This document shows, one piece after another, positions 33,448 through 56,300 of a DNA stretch of 64,000 nucleotides (its first letter is position 1; every line of letters starts with the position of its first letter). The notes beneath the pieces are model-generated. The model searched no databases and was not told the DNA's origin. It was given only the letters and a program-made list of their open reading frames with translations. The stretch lies in assembly GCA_040954595.2 (NCBI GenBank), contig CM082584.2, positions 7,564,001-7,628,000 of the forward strand. The letters are read 5' to 3'. Both the position numbers and the translations under genes were made by a program. The stretch is from Balanoglossus misakiensis (lineage: Eukaryota; Hemichordata).

Positions 33448-33458
33448 CCGCCATCTTG
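33448..33458 (-). promoter_or_regulatory. DIMT1: YY1-type core promoter motif of DIMT1
   Basis: CCGCCATCTTG, the reverse complement of CAAGATGGCGG, is a perfect match to the known YY1 consensus. It lies 168 bp upstream of the DIMT1 ATG. In animals this motif often sits just downstream of the start site in housekeeping and ribosome-biogenesis genes, which places the likely DIMT1 transcription start near 33,430-33,460. The binding itself is inferred. Confidence 0.55.
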
Positions 33459-33625
33459 TTTGGTAATCGTCAACAGACGCACGTGTAAACTGAGTAGTGT
33501 CAGCAGTTTGGAAGTTGTTGCCTTATTATATTGGATATATATTGGCCAGCCTGACGAAATAGTGTCCTAGCTCATGGTGTGGTGGTCAACTTTCTCCCTA
33601 GACTTCTTCAAACGGTTGATAAATT

Positions 33626-40717
<7,092 letters not shown>

Positions 40718-40927
40718 ATGGATTCCGGAAAGATCGCTTTTGGAAAGAAGCAAACCCTATAAGTCTCCCTTTCCCAGGAAAGAGATGATTATTGACTTTC
40801 TAAGCCCCGGATGTTGCGACCACGTCAAGCCAATGAAGAGGACAGACCCTGACCTCCATTACAGCCACTGAATAACTTACTCAGTCTATTTTAATTTATT
40901 TCTTCGAGAAACGCATATATTACTAGT

Positions 40928-40933
40928 AATAAA
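40928..40933 (+). promoter_or_regulatory. DIMT1: DIMT1 polyadenylation signal AATAAA
   Basis: AATAAA occurs 211 nt after the DIMT1 stop, in an AT-rich 3' UTR, and is the first canonical hexamer after the stop. This gives DIMT1 a short 3' UTR. Confidence 0.65.
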
Positions 40934-41264
40934 TGGATCAATTGTATATGATTTAACTTGACTTCCTATTTATTCAGTTTTATGTTGTGAAAGTTTGATT
41001 TGAACACAGTCCCACAGTCTGTGAAAAACTACTGCTGTCATTGGAAATTTTTTTTAATCAAACGTTTTTCACCCCCAGTGTGATGTAATAATGGCACATC
41101 CCATTTTGTATTTGGACATCGGGTGTACCATGCATACCGTTTAGAGGGGTGGTCACATGTTTTTTTTTTTTTAATGGTTAACTAAATCTAGCCAAAAGTT
41201 GTGTTTCAAAGACTTACGAGTTGTTCTGGAATGCAATGATACATGACACAATTCACACCAGGAT

Positions 41265-41270
41265 TTTATT
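41265..41270 (-). promoter_or_regulatory. MIER1: Candidate distal MIER1 polyadenylation signal
   Basis: The minus strand reads AATAAA here, the last such hexamer before the convergent DIMT1 gene. Several nearer hexamers exist, so alternative polyadenylation is likely and the true site is not decided by sequence. Confidence 0.3.
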
Positions 41271-43001
41271 TTTTCAATATCACAAATGTTTACTTCTATT
41301 TAACTGAAAGATGTACCTACTACAAAAGACAAGAATATTACATTTCTACCTCAACTACTGTATAATTTAAAAAAGGAAAAAAAAAAGACATCTCTCAACT
41401 CAAATGACAAAATTTCAAAATATTGTTATGTATGTACAAGTACTGTGGTTGCAGTTGCAAAATTTGTCTCTGTACAACAAAATTCATTGCAATGGCAATG
41501 ACGATATTTGGAGGGGGGTTGCTCTCACAGAAAACACAATTGTGGAAAACATTGTTAACCTTTTCACCCCCCAGGACCACTTGCTTTGCCGCGATCCCTA
41601 CGCTTGGTGCCCAGGGCTCGCGGAATTCGAAGGAAGGAGAGTGACGTGTGGGCAAGGAAGGTTTCAATGTTTACACCACTCGAGTTTAAATTTACAATTA
41701 TCAAAAAACCCGGGGAGGAAAAAATCTGAAGTCACTTGGTTTGGAGACCAAATATACAATGTAGGAATTAGAAGTATTGTCAAAAATATTGCTAAAAGCA
41801 TTAAGCTCCGAAAATACAAAAATTTGTTTCAAATGTTGTGAAAACGCTAAAGCTTCTAAAGTACAACTACATACGCCTGATCCTACTGTGTTGTTCAACT
41901 ACCGGGTAAACACAAAGCAAAACTGAACTGGCTCAAAAAAAAAAATGTTTCAGTGTACCGCAGACTTTCACAAAGTAAAACTTAAACAAGAAAGCTGATT
42001 TTCTAATCTACTGACAGTAGCACATTCTGCCAAGATTTCTCAAAACACAAGCTGACTGACGCCAACTTTATTGCATACTTCACTGCTTTTTATTTTTTCC
42101 CCTCCTTTTTTCTTATCAAACAACACAGATGACTTGGCCAATTTCAGTTCTATGGTTCCTGTGTTCATTGCACAGTGCTTTGATTCTTGTTTATATATGT
42201 ACATATTACAGCTACTGCTATGGCTTGCAACAACCATATATTACAGTATTCACTTGAGACTACGGGGCCATATATACATAATACACTCGTTGGACAAACA
42301 AAAGAAAGTCTAATTTTTTGTATATTTTCTCTGTCTCACTCTGTCCACTCGTCTTGCCCAATTCGAGATTTAACGTCAGGATGCAATTTCATTTTGGAAA
42401 CTTGCAACATTTCTTGAGCAGTAATACGCAAAAATAACTATCACTATGAAAGCTTGACATTCCAAAAAAAAAAACCCTCCACACCACCAGATATAGTTAC
42501 TAATCATTGTTCGCAGTTCTAAAATGCAAAGCTGCCAGACTGATTAATGTATTCTGTAGTGAAGTTGAAGAAACCGTCATTGGCCTGTACAGTTCTGTGA
42601 TAAAAATCAAAATTTTTATTATCACGAAATTGTGAACAATTCTCACTTTACTACTTTGTATATGTAGTTCATTCATGATTTTTTCTTTATTTTTACAACT
42701 TTTTCCCCTCCAAGGAGATGTTTGTGGTACTCTATCTTATTAGATGCATGAAGGCAATTGTTAACTCACAATATACACAGTATTTCACAATTTCAGAGCT
42801 TATTTTCCACTGTCTATGCAGCTCTGATTCCGTCCTAAGTACTTTCATTGAAAAATATACATACGGTCTTTGGAAGAAAAAAAAACATATATATTCCGGA
42901 CCTCAAAGTAGAAGACCCAGGCACTTGAAGCATCATTTTTGCACGTTCATAGTTTTTACAACATTGTTATAAACAACACAAGGCCAAGTTTCAACCAGTA
43001 T

Positions 43002-43126
43002 GGCTTTGCTCAATCTGATTAAAATCAGATGTAGGGAACGGCGACCTGGTTTTTTATTATGCTGTGGACAGCATAAAACCACGTCGCCGTTCCCTACATC
43101 TGATTTCAATCGGATTGGGCTTTGCT
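43002..43126. mobile_element. Hairpin MITE with 9-bp target-site duplication
   Basis: A 107-bp element (43,011-43,117) is almost entirely one inverted repeat. The left arm starts CAATCTGATTAAAATCAGAT and the right arm, read in reverse complement, starts CAATCCGATTGAAATCAGAT. Both then continue through GTAGGGAACGGCGAC to ATGCTGT; the left arm carries a 5-nt insertion. It is flanked on both sides by GGCTTTGCT (43,002-43,010 and 43,118-43,126), a 9-bp direct repeat that marks insertion. The 9-bp duplication resembles Mutator-like elements, but the superfamily is not proven. It lies in the putative MIER1 3' UTR. Confidence 0.85.
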
Positions 43127-43152
43127 CAGCATGTTTGTTTTTCTACTTTTAG

Positions 43153-43237
43153 CCCTGTCACCCCCAGTTTCGTCTATCGAGGTCCAACTTTATCATAGAA
43201 AACAATGGATTTGGTCCAAACCATGGTGGTCAGAGGG
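43153..43237. mobile_element. piggyBac-like MITE, copy 3
   Basis: Starts CCCTGTCACCCCC and ends GGTCAGAGGG followed by TTAA (43,238-43,241), with the shared core AACAATGGATTTGGTCC. It sits 27 bp from the hairpin element at 43,002-43,126. Confidence 0.65.
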
Positions 43238-44867
43238 TTAAACTCAAAGTGAAGGTCGGTGTGTCCAGTAGTCCATATTCTTACAAACGTGCTCAAAACT
43301 AGTACAAAACATTAATATTATTTTTTTTTGGTTTGGAAAATTTGAATTTTGATAGCAAACCCTAAATTTAGTTTCTGCCACCTGAACAGTGTGCTGGGGC
43401 ATACACCGGGATTTTTTTCCATCGTTTCTGTACTGTCTGTCGAGTCGCACACAACCAAGCAAATGCAGTACTATGAAAAAGCGTGGCACAAGTTAGACCA
43501 AACACATGTAGTACGAGCTTCTCTGTCGACGTTCCTCGATAATTCCTCGCTAAATAGGTCCAATATTAAATTTTTCGATTTATTCAGTATGCTAATCAAA
43601 GGCTCAGAGTACTCAAAAGACAAACGAACAAACCTGACAAAAGTAATTTCTGAAGCATGTACATGTACGCTTACTTGATTATTCTGGTTTGCACCTTTGA
43701 CGTAAAATATCAAAAAAAAATCTCAAGCAGTGCTATAACCCCGGTTTAAAACAGTCCATCAGGACAAATGTTCTAAATTCTATGAAAAATGGCTTTATTA
43801 ATATTCAACATGATGAAAAGGAATTAGGTAACATATTAAACACAAGTCATACTAGTATGAACCATTTGTGAGAAAGATCATTGAACTGAAAATAACATTT
43901 GGGCCAAATGGATAAGGTAGTGGTGGTTCTATTTCTCAAGAAGTTTGCCCAAGAGTGGTTTCAATTGTCCAGGACTTCGCAGAAGTAGTACGTACACAAA
44001 CCCTGCCCTCTTTAAGCACTTGAAAGAATTACAATCGCCAAGCTGAGTAATACACAGTGTAATCAGATTTCATATTTGTGTAAGAAGTGTTACCCTTGGC
44101 ACGGCAACTAGTGTGTGGAAACTCCACGTTTCTGCCAACCTTTGCCTATCCTTCAGCAGTTAACCCACACCTTTTTTTATTTCACAAGAAAGGATCCTTT
44201 GCCTGTAGAATGTCTGTTGTTTCATTTCTGACCAGTCAATGGTCAACATTTCTGGAAATGCTACACATGTAGGTCCCTGATAGACATCATGGTGTCCATG
44301 TTTTGTGGCCACGATGAACAGTCAATTTGAATAACAAAGACTGTTCCTGATCATCTCAAAACCTGATTTTAAATTATTTATTTTTTTTGCATAATTTTTG
44401 CTGTAGCTAAATCAATTTGTAAACATCTTTTTGCCCTTATGGGAACTTTCGAAACTCTACCTCTTGTACTTATTATTATAGTCTCATTACACCATCTAAA
44501 AAATGATGCTGCATAATAGTGTGTGAAAGCTTGTAAGAAAAAAAACAAAGACTGGAGAATTTTGGACTTGTAACAATATGGAACAGCTTTCCTTTGAAAA
44601 CAATCCATTGTAGAAAAAAAATAGAAACTCCAAAACCCTGGTGAATATCAAACGACAGAAGTAAATCAAGGGTTTGTAGAGTTTTGCTAGAAAACGTGAC
44701 ATTAGAATAAAAATTTAAACAAAAAACGCTCACTCATGTTAGTGTGAACTGAAGTCAGAAGGAACGTACCCAAAATGAGACAAGACCGCTAGTCATTAAA
44801 CCACAATTGTATACCTGATTTACAAAACAATACAAACTTGCCAATATCCTCTAGACAAGTTGACTTC

Positions 44868-44900
44868 TATTATATATATATATATATGTATATATATACA
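44868..44900 (+). repeat. (AT)n microsatellite
   Basis: Alternating TA over about 30 bp, slightly interrupted, in the putative MIER1 3' UTR. Confidence 0.85.
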
Positions 44901-45241
44901 CAACACTTAGACAATGAGTTGATCACCGACCTTGTGCCCTTTTCTCATTTATAACCTGATTTAACAAAAAGCCTCTGAAAAAAAAACACTTTTTTTAAAA
45001 AAATGACTTCACTGCACAACAATGCAGTGAGCCAGTCGATACATTGCGCAGCACATTTTTGAAAAACAGTTTTGTTTTCCTATTCATTCAACCATGAAAA
45101 ATAAAATATTGGCATGAAAATATATGTATAAATCCCAGAAAAACAGGATTTTTTTCTTCTGTCTCTTTTTTTCTTAAAATATACATGTGGAACTAAATCT
45201 TGGGACATTCTCTATACAGCTCTCTCTCTGTTGAGGTTTCA

Positions 45242-49106
<3,865 letters not shown>

Positions 49107-50337
49107 TTTGAATGAGTATTATGGGTACGAAAATTAGGTTCAGAGGTCCCGGATGTAATTTACATGCAGCACTTACGTCACTTTTTAAATACTGGCTTTT
49201 TGATTGGGTAACTTCGTGCCGAGGATTACTTGAACTAATTTCAAGTTATTCTTCGACTGTGTCAAGCATGATTGCTATAATGAACTCAGAGATTCTTTCC
49301 GTAAATGAGCACACTGTCGGATACAATATAATTTATATAAATGTCCATATCACTGGCAAACCTCAAAGGACCTGTGCTATGACCTAAAAATCCTGACCAA
49401 TCAGAGCTTGTATTTCTTACACCGACTCCAACATGCAAATTTACATAGCAACACCAACACGGCGGTATAGCATAGTAGTTTGAATATATCCTGTTTACAG
49501 TGCATGTGAAGATTGCATAGAGATATTCGCTCATCGAAACTTGATGGTTATGACCGATTTGTGCCATTGATTTCGGCAAATACGTGTGTCAACGGGTAAA
49601 AGCAAAGCGTAAGTATGATTTATCTTGTTTGATCGAAGTCTCTGTATGTCCCCACTATACTGACACAGTCATGGTGACATACACAGTGACACTGCACAGT
49701 ACCCCCCCCCCCATCGCTGAATCGGAAACGTACCAATAATGACAGTATTGATTATTGTTGATATAGTTGCGCATTTTACTCTACAGAATTTAACGAATGC
49801 AGTATAAAACTGTGATAACTACTCGATTACAGCAACAGTCGACCCCACCCCCGCCCCAGCCGTAGTACAACCCCATGACACCACAGGGGAAGTACATGTT
49901 GGCAGTGCTCAATCAGTCAGTTCACACTTAAAATCACAAACTATTATTTTGTTAATATAATTTACAAAGTATGAAAAGTGTTGACAATTATAAGTATCAG
50001 TCTTATAATCCCATTCTTGGTTTAACAATAATAGAGTTTACAGCTTAATTAATACACAAACCAGAATTTTTAATTTACACTGAAATGTGTCATATGTCAT
50101 TACATGTTCTGATTAGTCGATTACAGAAACCTCTCTAATCAGAACACCTCTCTAACAATTTTTTCAAGATAAAAGTTATAATTTGAATAGAATGTTACCT
50201 GCGCATTAAAGACACAACTCTTAAGTCACAGTTTGAAAAGGTGATTTCTGCTCCCAAAGGTGCCCTCAATAGACAGGTTTCACTGTATTTCAATGTCCAA
50301 GTATTAATGTTGACGTTTCACTTAATATATTTGAAGC
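49107..50337. promoter_or_regulatory. Divergent (bidirectional) promoter region between MIER1 and DNAI4
   Basis: 1.2 kb separates the MIER1 ATG (minus) from the DNAI4 ATG (plus). Two CCAAT boxes point in opposite directions: ATTGG at 49,203-49,207 and CCAAT at 49,397-49,401, the latter in GACCAATCAGA. No TATA box is evident. A GTAAGT at 49,609-49,614 could be the donor of a DNAI4 5' UTR exon, which would put the DNAI4 start close to the MIER1 start. The part from 49,700 to 50,330 looks like intron or leader DNA with a C-run (49,702-49,712) and a copy of the aaacctgtct repeat in reverse (50,108-50,290). Confidence 0.6.
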
Positions 50338-53300
50338 ATGGCTCAAAGAATCGGTGCAAGCAACAAAGGCAGCAAGACCAGCACACTGCAAACAACAAGT
50401 CAGACCAGAGCTAAAGACAAGCAGACAACGTTTGCAGCATCCAGAACAACAGTTGCCACTTCGTCCAGCCAAAGAAGTGGAGGCAGACTCGATAAAGACC
50501 AACACAAACTCGCTGCCTCCAAACACCATGGTGTTGTTGTAAGTTTTTGAGTAGTTTGTCAACTATCATTGTAACACTGCTTGTGACTGAAAATGATCGC
50601 TAATGATTATAAATGGATAAGAAAGTGCCAACTATGGGGATCATTTGAGTTTGAAACCACTGTGACTCTAGGACAGTTCTTTATAGAAAGAGAGAGAGAG
50701 AGAAAGAAAGAGAGTATAAAAGTCATGCAAAGTTTATTTATTCCAAAAATATATATCCACATCCTATAAAAATTGACGGTTTTGTCTAATTGATGTGCTG
50801 CACAGGTACTAGATGAAATGGGCAATGATGTGACCCCTCTCAGCTTGCTACACATCGACCCCAGTGCTGTACGCCCCAACCAAAGCAAGATCTTCGGCCA
50901 TACTGGTGCAGATTCCACGGCAGGAACAGTAAGTGTTTCTTAGCAATATGCAAATCTGCCCTTACTATACATTGACTTGTATTATCCCTGAAATTGGAAG
51001 CTTGTCTATCACAGCTGTATTTTTGTAACTTGCTGGGCCTGTATACCGTACAATTCAATTCACTTGTACTACCTTTTTATTCAACTAATGTTTATTATCC
51101 TACATTTGGAATTTTGTCACTTGGGCTACTGTTCTATTTTGTTCAGCTCTCACTATAAGTAATGTTACTTCATTTGCAGCCAACAGACCTGATGTCCCAG
51201 GCGTCCATATACCAGACAGGCAATGCAAGCTTTGCTGGTCCTTTCACCAGGTCAGTCAGTCGATAGTTCACACTTTCTTCTCTATGCTTTGTTTCAAAGT
51301 CCAAAAGGTGCACTGCATGTCTCTGATAACTCTTGATTCTCTGCCAGGCTGGTTTGTAATTTCAAATTCATACGTATAATCCTACCCCTTTTTATCACCA
51401 TGGTTTGATCCAAGCCCATTCTTTTATATGGTAAATTTGGACCTCTTTAGAGGGAATGGGGGGGGGGGGGGGGCGTGGGAGGTTGAAAGAGTTAATGCTC
51501 ACTTAAGGCATTGACTTCACCCAAACATAACCCCACATACTGATACTTATCGGTTTTGCTCTGCCAACTTTTGCAGATCGGTGTTTGGAAGTACCTCCCA
51601 ATCTGGACGCTCCACTCCGGAGTCCATGTCGGATGAGATAGCTGAGCCTGGTGCCGCTACGGATATATCCACAGGATTAGACAGTAAGATAATGTGCTAT
51701 ACATGTATATATAGTGTTTAGACTATTGTCACTGGGAATAATATGGGGGGAAAAACAGGAATTTTAATCTTGATTTATATAGGAGCAGAGATGCAGGCAA
51801 AAGTATTGAAAACAAAAAAGTAGCGCACTATGTTCATCTTGATCATTTTTTTATGTATAAATCTGTCGAGGAGAGAGAGAGAGCAATTTAAGCATGGTAG
51901 CCACCACTCTATTGAGAAGACAATAGAAATTAATTAACATAACAATTGGTTATGTTGTTATGCAAATTAGTCACCACAGAGAACACTGTTACACCTTTCT
52001 TTCTGTGTCTCTGCACATCAGATATTCAACACAGGCGCGAGGAAGTGAAAGAAGAGCTGTCGGAGGAAAGTCTCAACAAATTAGTCGACATCAATTTGGA
52101 GGAAACGGAGACCATCTGGTTGCTGGACTTGACCGACACGTGTGTGTCAGCCGAGAGTGACGAAGCCGCCGGCATCAGAGAAAGAATAGACAAATACAAA
52201 GAGGTGAGATGTCGTGCTGTGGATATTGCTCGCTGTAAATTATTTTGGGACCAATTTTGACGGCTTGTGTTGTGGTCCAATATGTTGTTATATTATAATG
52301 ATATGTCTGGCTGTGCCACAGCTAGATTTCACAGCAAGGGCTAATGTGGCGAAATTTGTGGTGTAAATGTAAAATTATGTCTCCTACATACATTTGTAGC
52401 TGTAGTTCACACACACGGGCTACAATGTATCTTTGGTCCAGGGCCATGTAACTTACGGTAGACTGTGTTTTCATAGTCCGTACGGTCAAATTATTTCTAC
52501 CTCAGGGCCCAAGTTTTCTTGTAGACCCTGGTTTCAGCCAATCTGATGGCTTCATGCAGAGAACAATCGGCATTCAGTTTGACTGAAAAAGTGATTTATT
52601 TTTTGCCCTTCCAATATTCATGCACTTCGATTCTGAATTCTTCTGCAGTTAATCAAGAGTCGGGTCGGCAATGACCGATACGCAGAGCGAGGAATGCAAA
52701 CGTTCAATGAGGCTCCCAAACAGAAGGAAGTCCAGACAACAAGGATAACACTAACGGTAAATATTTTTTTTTTAATTTTCACATATGATCTTGTTTGAAC
52801 ACTTCTGATTTTCAAATGATGTAATCGTTTTGGGCTTTTCTCCAGAGCAAGCATATATGAATTTTTCTCCCTTTTTTCCTCCTTATTAAAACAGGATACA
52901 GGTGTCATGGCAACCAATTGGGATATGTATGATACCTATGAGCAAATGGCAGCTGAAACAAAAGAAAAAGGTAAAATTGTCAGATTGTAAAAGTATATCT
53001 TTGACAGTTTAGGGGGAAATTTTCTTGATAATAATAGGTTTCTTCTTTATTTTTTTAACCTAAAATATGAAACAGTTATTGCAAATCTAATTATATGTCA
53101 AAAAATGGCATAAAAACAACCGGACCAGACCACCAAAATAACTCATATAGATACAGCAAATATGAGTAAGTCTAAAAATCAGCCAATGCACATTAAGCCA
53201 TATGTTAGAATTGTCCAATTACAGGTTCTGTTGTAAGAACCCTGACAACATGTCCAGAAATCAACCAATCAGCCGTCTTGTTTTGCAGACGCGGCGGCAG

Positions 53301-56300
53301 AGGAAGAGGACGAGGTACCACTGAGTAGGCCAGGCAGTGGCAAGACCGTTGGCAGTGGTAGTGGCGCTGGCGAGGTCGAAAAGAAAGTCACTGGCTCGCG
53401 CACGAGCAGCCACAGGCCAGGTGAGGGATATTTTCAAGTCACAGGTAACCCCACAGCTTGCACCGGACTTGTCGTACAAGATGCCGGTAGAAATCAAGTT
53501 GGTCTAATCTTAATGCCTAAAGTGTGTTCATTTTGTGTTCTTTCACAGAGAGTAGGTCCAGCATGATGTCGGCCTCCATTGCGGAATCGGAAAGCACAGC
53601 TATAGTGGGTCTGTCTGGCAGGGAGACGGCCTCAGCGACGGACGTCAGTGCAGCTGTCGATGACAGCGTTCTCAAGGTGGGTACAGGTCCAACTGGGAAT
53701 TGTCACTCAGAAATAAAGCATCAAAAAGAGGAATTGAACACACAGTTGTTTTCATCTTTTTTTCTCAATATCAAACAGTCAACCAGTGTTTAATGCAGTG
53801 AAACCTGTCTAAACCGAACGCCAAAGGGACTGAAGAAATTGTTTTCGGTTTACAGAGGTTTTTGGTTCGTAGTGGTTCTTTTAACATTAAACTGCCGTCT
53901 TGCCTTTAACCTGTCAGTGATTTTTTTCTCTTTCTTTTTTTTTATCTGAAGTCTGAAACCCTCAAACAAGATCTGTTTGTAATGGAGAGGGTAGTAACGC
54001 ACAACATCTACCAACCCAAACAAGCAGCGTACAGACATCTGCCAATATTGCCTGGTAAGTCGAGACTGATAGCATCACAACACAAATCTTCGGTGCTCCG
54101 GAGTTTAACAGGTAGTTCTGAGCTGTCACTGACTTATTGGGAACTAAACCAGGATCCAAATTTTGTGAAAAAATTTCAGATATCGATAAAGAAGTGAGCG
54201 AAGAAGAAGGCGCGGGTCAGGTGATTGCGCAGTTGGGACCCAACATCGACCGACTCTGGGCGTACAAATGCAGCGTCACCAAAGGAAGGAACGTCAGCTG
54301 TATGTCCTGGAATAAAGCCAACACGGTGAGCGGTTTTAACCCCTTTTCATCACCTTGGTTCAGTCCAAGCCCATTGTTTTTCTGTGGAGGTTGGACCTCG
54401 AAAGAGAGAACTGGAGGTGAAAGGTTTATTTAAAGGGACTCTGGTGTGACTTTGTTGTTGCTATTTTTTGTTTCATCTGAGAAGGCAGTTTTCAAGCAAA
54501 ACAGCTGTGAAAGAATACAGTCATTTTGTTCATACTGGACATGAACTTTGTAATTTGAACTCCAAATACAGACGTGGAATAAAAAAGTGACGTTTTTATT
54601 TTGTGTTTGTTTTTCAAATGTAGGATCTATTGGCTGTTGGATACGGACAGTTTGGCTTCAGTGAGCAAAAAGGCGGCGTAGCCTGCTGTTGGTCGCTGAA
54701 AAATCCCGAGGTAGGTTAATTTCGGTGGGAGTAAGACTTTGTCATTTCTCTGGTGGAATAAATTGTCAGAGTTGCTGTGATTTGGCCATGGCTGCACAAA
54801 CATGACACACACAGCCAACTGAACATGCCTAGATAGCAGTACATGTTATGAAATAAAACAGGACAGGATTCTAACACATACATGGTGTAGTTTGTCTGAA
54901 AACAATTTTGCTTTGAACATCAGTTACATGAGGAATCTGTTTCTGGAAAGAGGTAATTGATATTAAGTATAATTGACTCGACATATTTTTTTTTATCTAC
55001 AGTTTCCAGAGCGTGTGTATCACACAGAGACTGGGGTCACTGCCATGGACTTCTCCGCAACCAATCCAAACTTGCTTGCTGTGAGTATCAGTCACCAGCA
55101 GTCATGTAGTTATGTGTGTGTGTTTTTAGCAGTTTACAAAATACGTACTTCTCTGAATCCGTTCTCAGCAGTCATTAATTACTGCAGTTTTCAGACGACT
55201 TGATATTAACGCTTTAGAAAGACTCAACATATCTCACACTGTCCCATTTCCAAAAATTTTCTAAAATCTTGGTTACAGGTTGGTCTATACGATGGTACAG
55301 TGGCGATTTACAATGTCAGGAACACCAGCAATGAACCGGTACTGGACAGTTTGTAAGTATGACGTTTTGACGCTGTTCACATACTTCAGAAATAACAAAC
55401 AAACATGGTTTTCGCAAAGTGATCTTTTAAATTCAGCCGTGTGTATAAAGTGAACCTGACCACTGCCATTGGCACCCAGCTGAGTCAGAAATGGCTAGGC
55501 TGTGGTGTTGATGTTGCAGTGGAATAGGGTCACTCACTCTGAGCCAAATCTGGCCACAGAGGGCTCATCTACCGGTAGTCAAAAAAATGTGTATACACAT
55601 CGAGATGACAGTGTACGTTTGTGAGTGACCGTGAGTTTGAAATTGGTGTTTCTTTTGCATATAATTCTTGTTGCAAAAACTGTCTCCTTTCTGTGGGAAA
55701 ATGTGCATGTTTGTATAGTTTGATTTATTTATGCTTGGCATCTTCAGAACTAAACGGGCTTGAGCAGCTTCTGCAATAAATTGCGTGTCTTTCTTGCCAT
55801 ATTCCATTACTGTTTATTATGTATACCGTATGCAGCCAGCTGTCTGTGATGTGTTTATGTGTACAAGTTGAACAACCCCCATATTTCCCATGTACATGTC
55901 TATGTTGTAATCGTGTGTATTTTGGAGTTCTGCGTTTATGTACAAACCACTCCCTTGATTACAAAACGTGGCGTGTAACACACAAAGTTTGAGGTGGAAA
56001 ACACACCATTGCAAAGTGTGAGCCCACCAGTGCATTTCAGAAGCCATTTTGACCATGTTCAGTTTTACAGAAAATTGCATGAAAATAAATTTGAAAATCA
56101 CTTGGATGTATTGAAAATTTCCAGTGGATACAATACACTCCTTATCTGCCAGGACTGTTCAATTCAAATCTATCTTTGTGATTTGTTGCTTGCCAGGTGT
56201 GCCCTAAGCTTCTATGCAAATACAAGAAGAAATCAATTCTTTTTGCCTGGGCAGCAAATTGCAACCACGCTGTGGCCAATCGTCTTCTTGTGATGTTATC

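Larger units (their letters stand above)
40950..45241 (-). other. MIER1: MIER1 3' UTR (putative, long) and convergent intergenic DNA
   Basis: No coding signal is seen on either strand between the DIMT1 3' UTR and the MIER1 stop. The sequence is AT-rich with many minus-strand A/T tracts and several AATAAA hexamers on the minus strand (for example 41,265-41,270; others near 42,080, 42,690 and 44,370). If the most distal is used the UTR is about 4 kb and ends some 300 nt from the DIMT1 polyadenylation site. It contains a hairpin element with duplicated target site (43,002-43,126), a MITE copy (43,153-43,237) and an (AT)n tract at 44,868-44,900. Confidence 0.5.
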
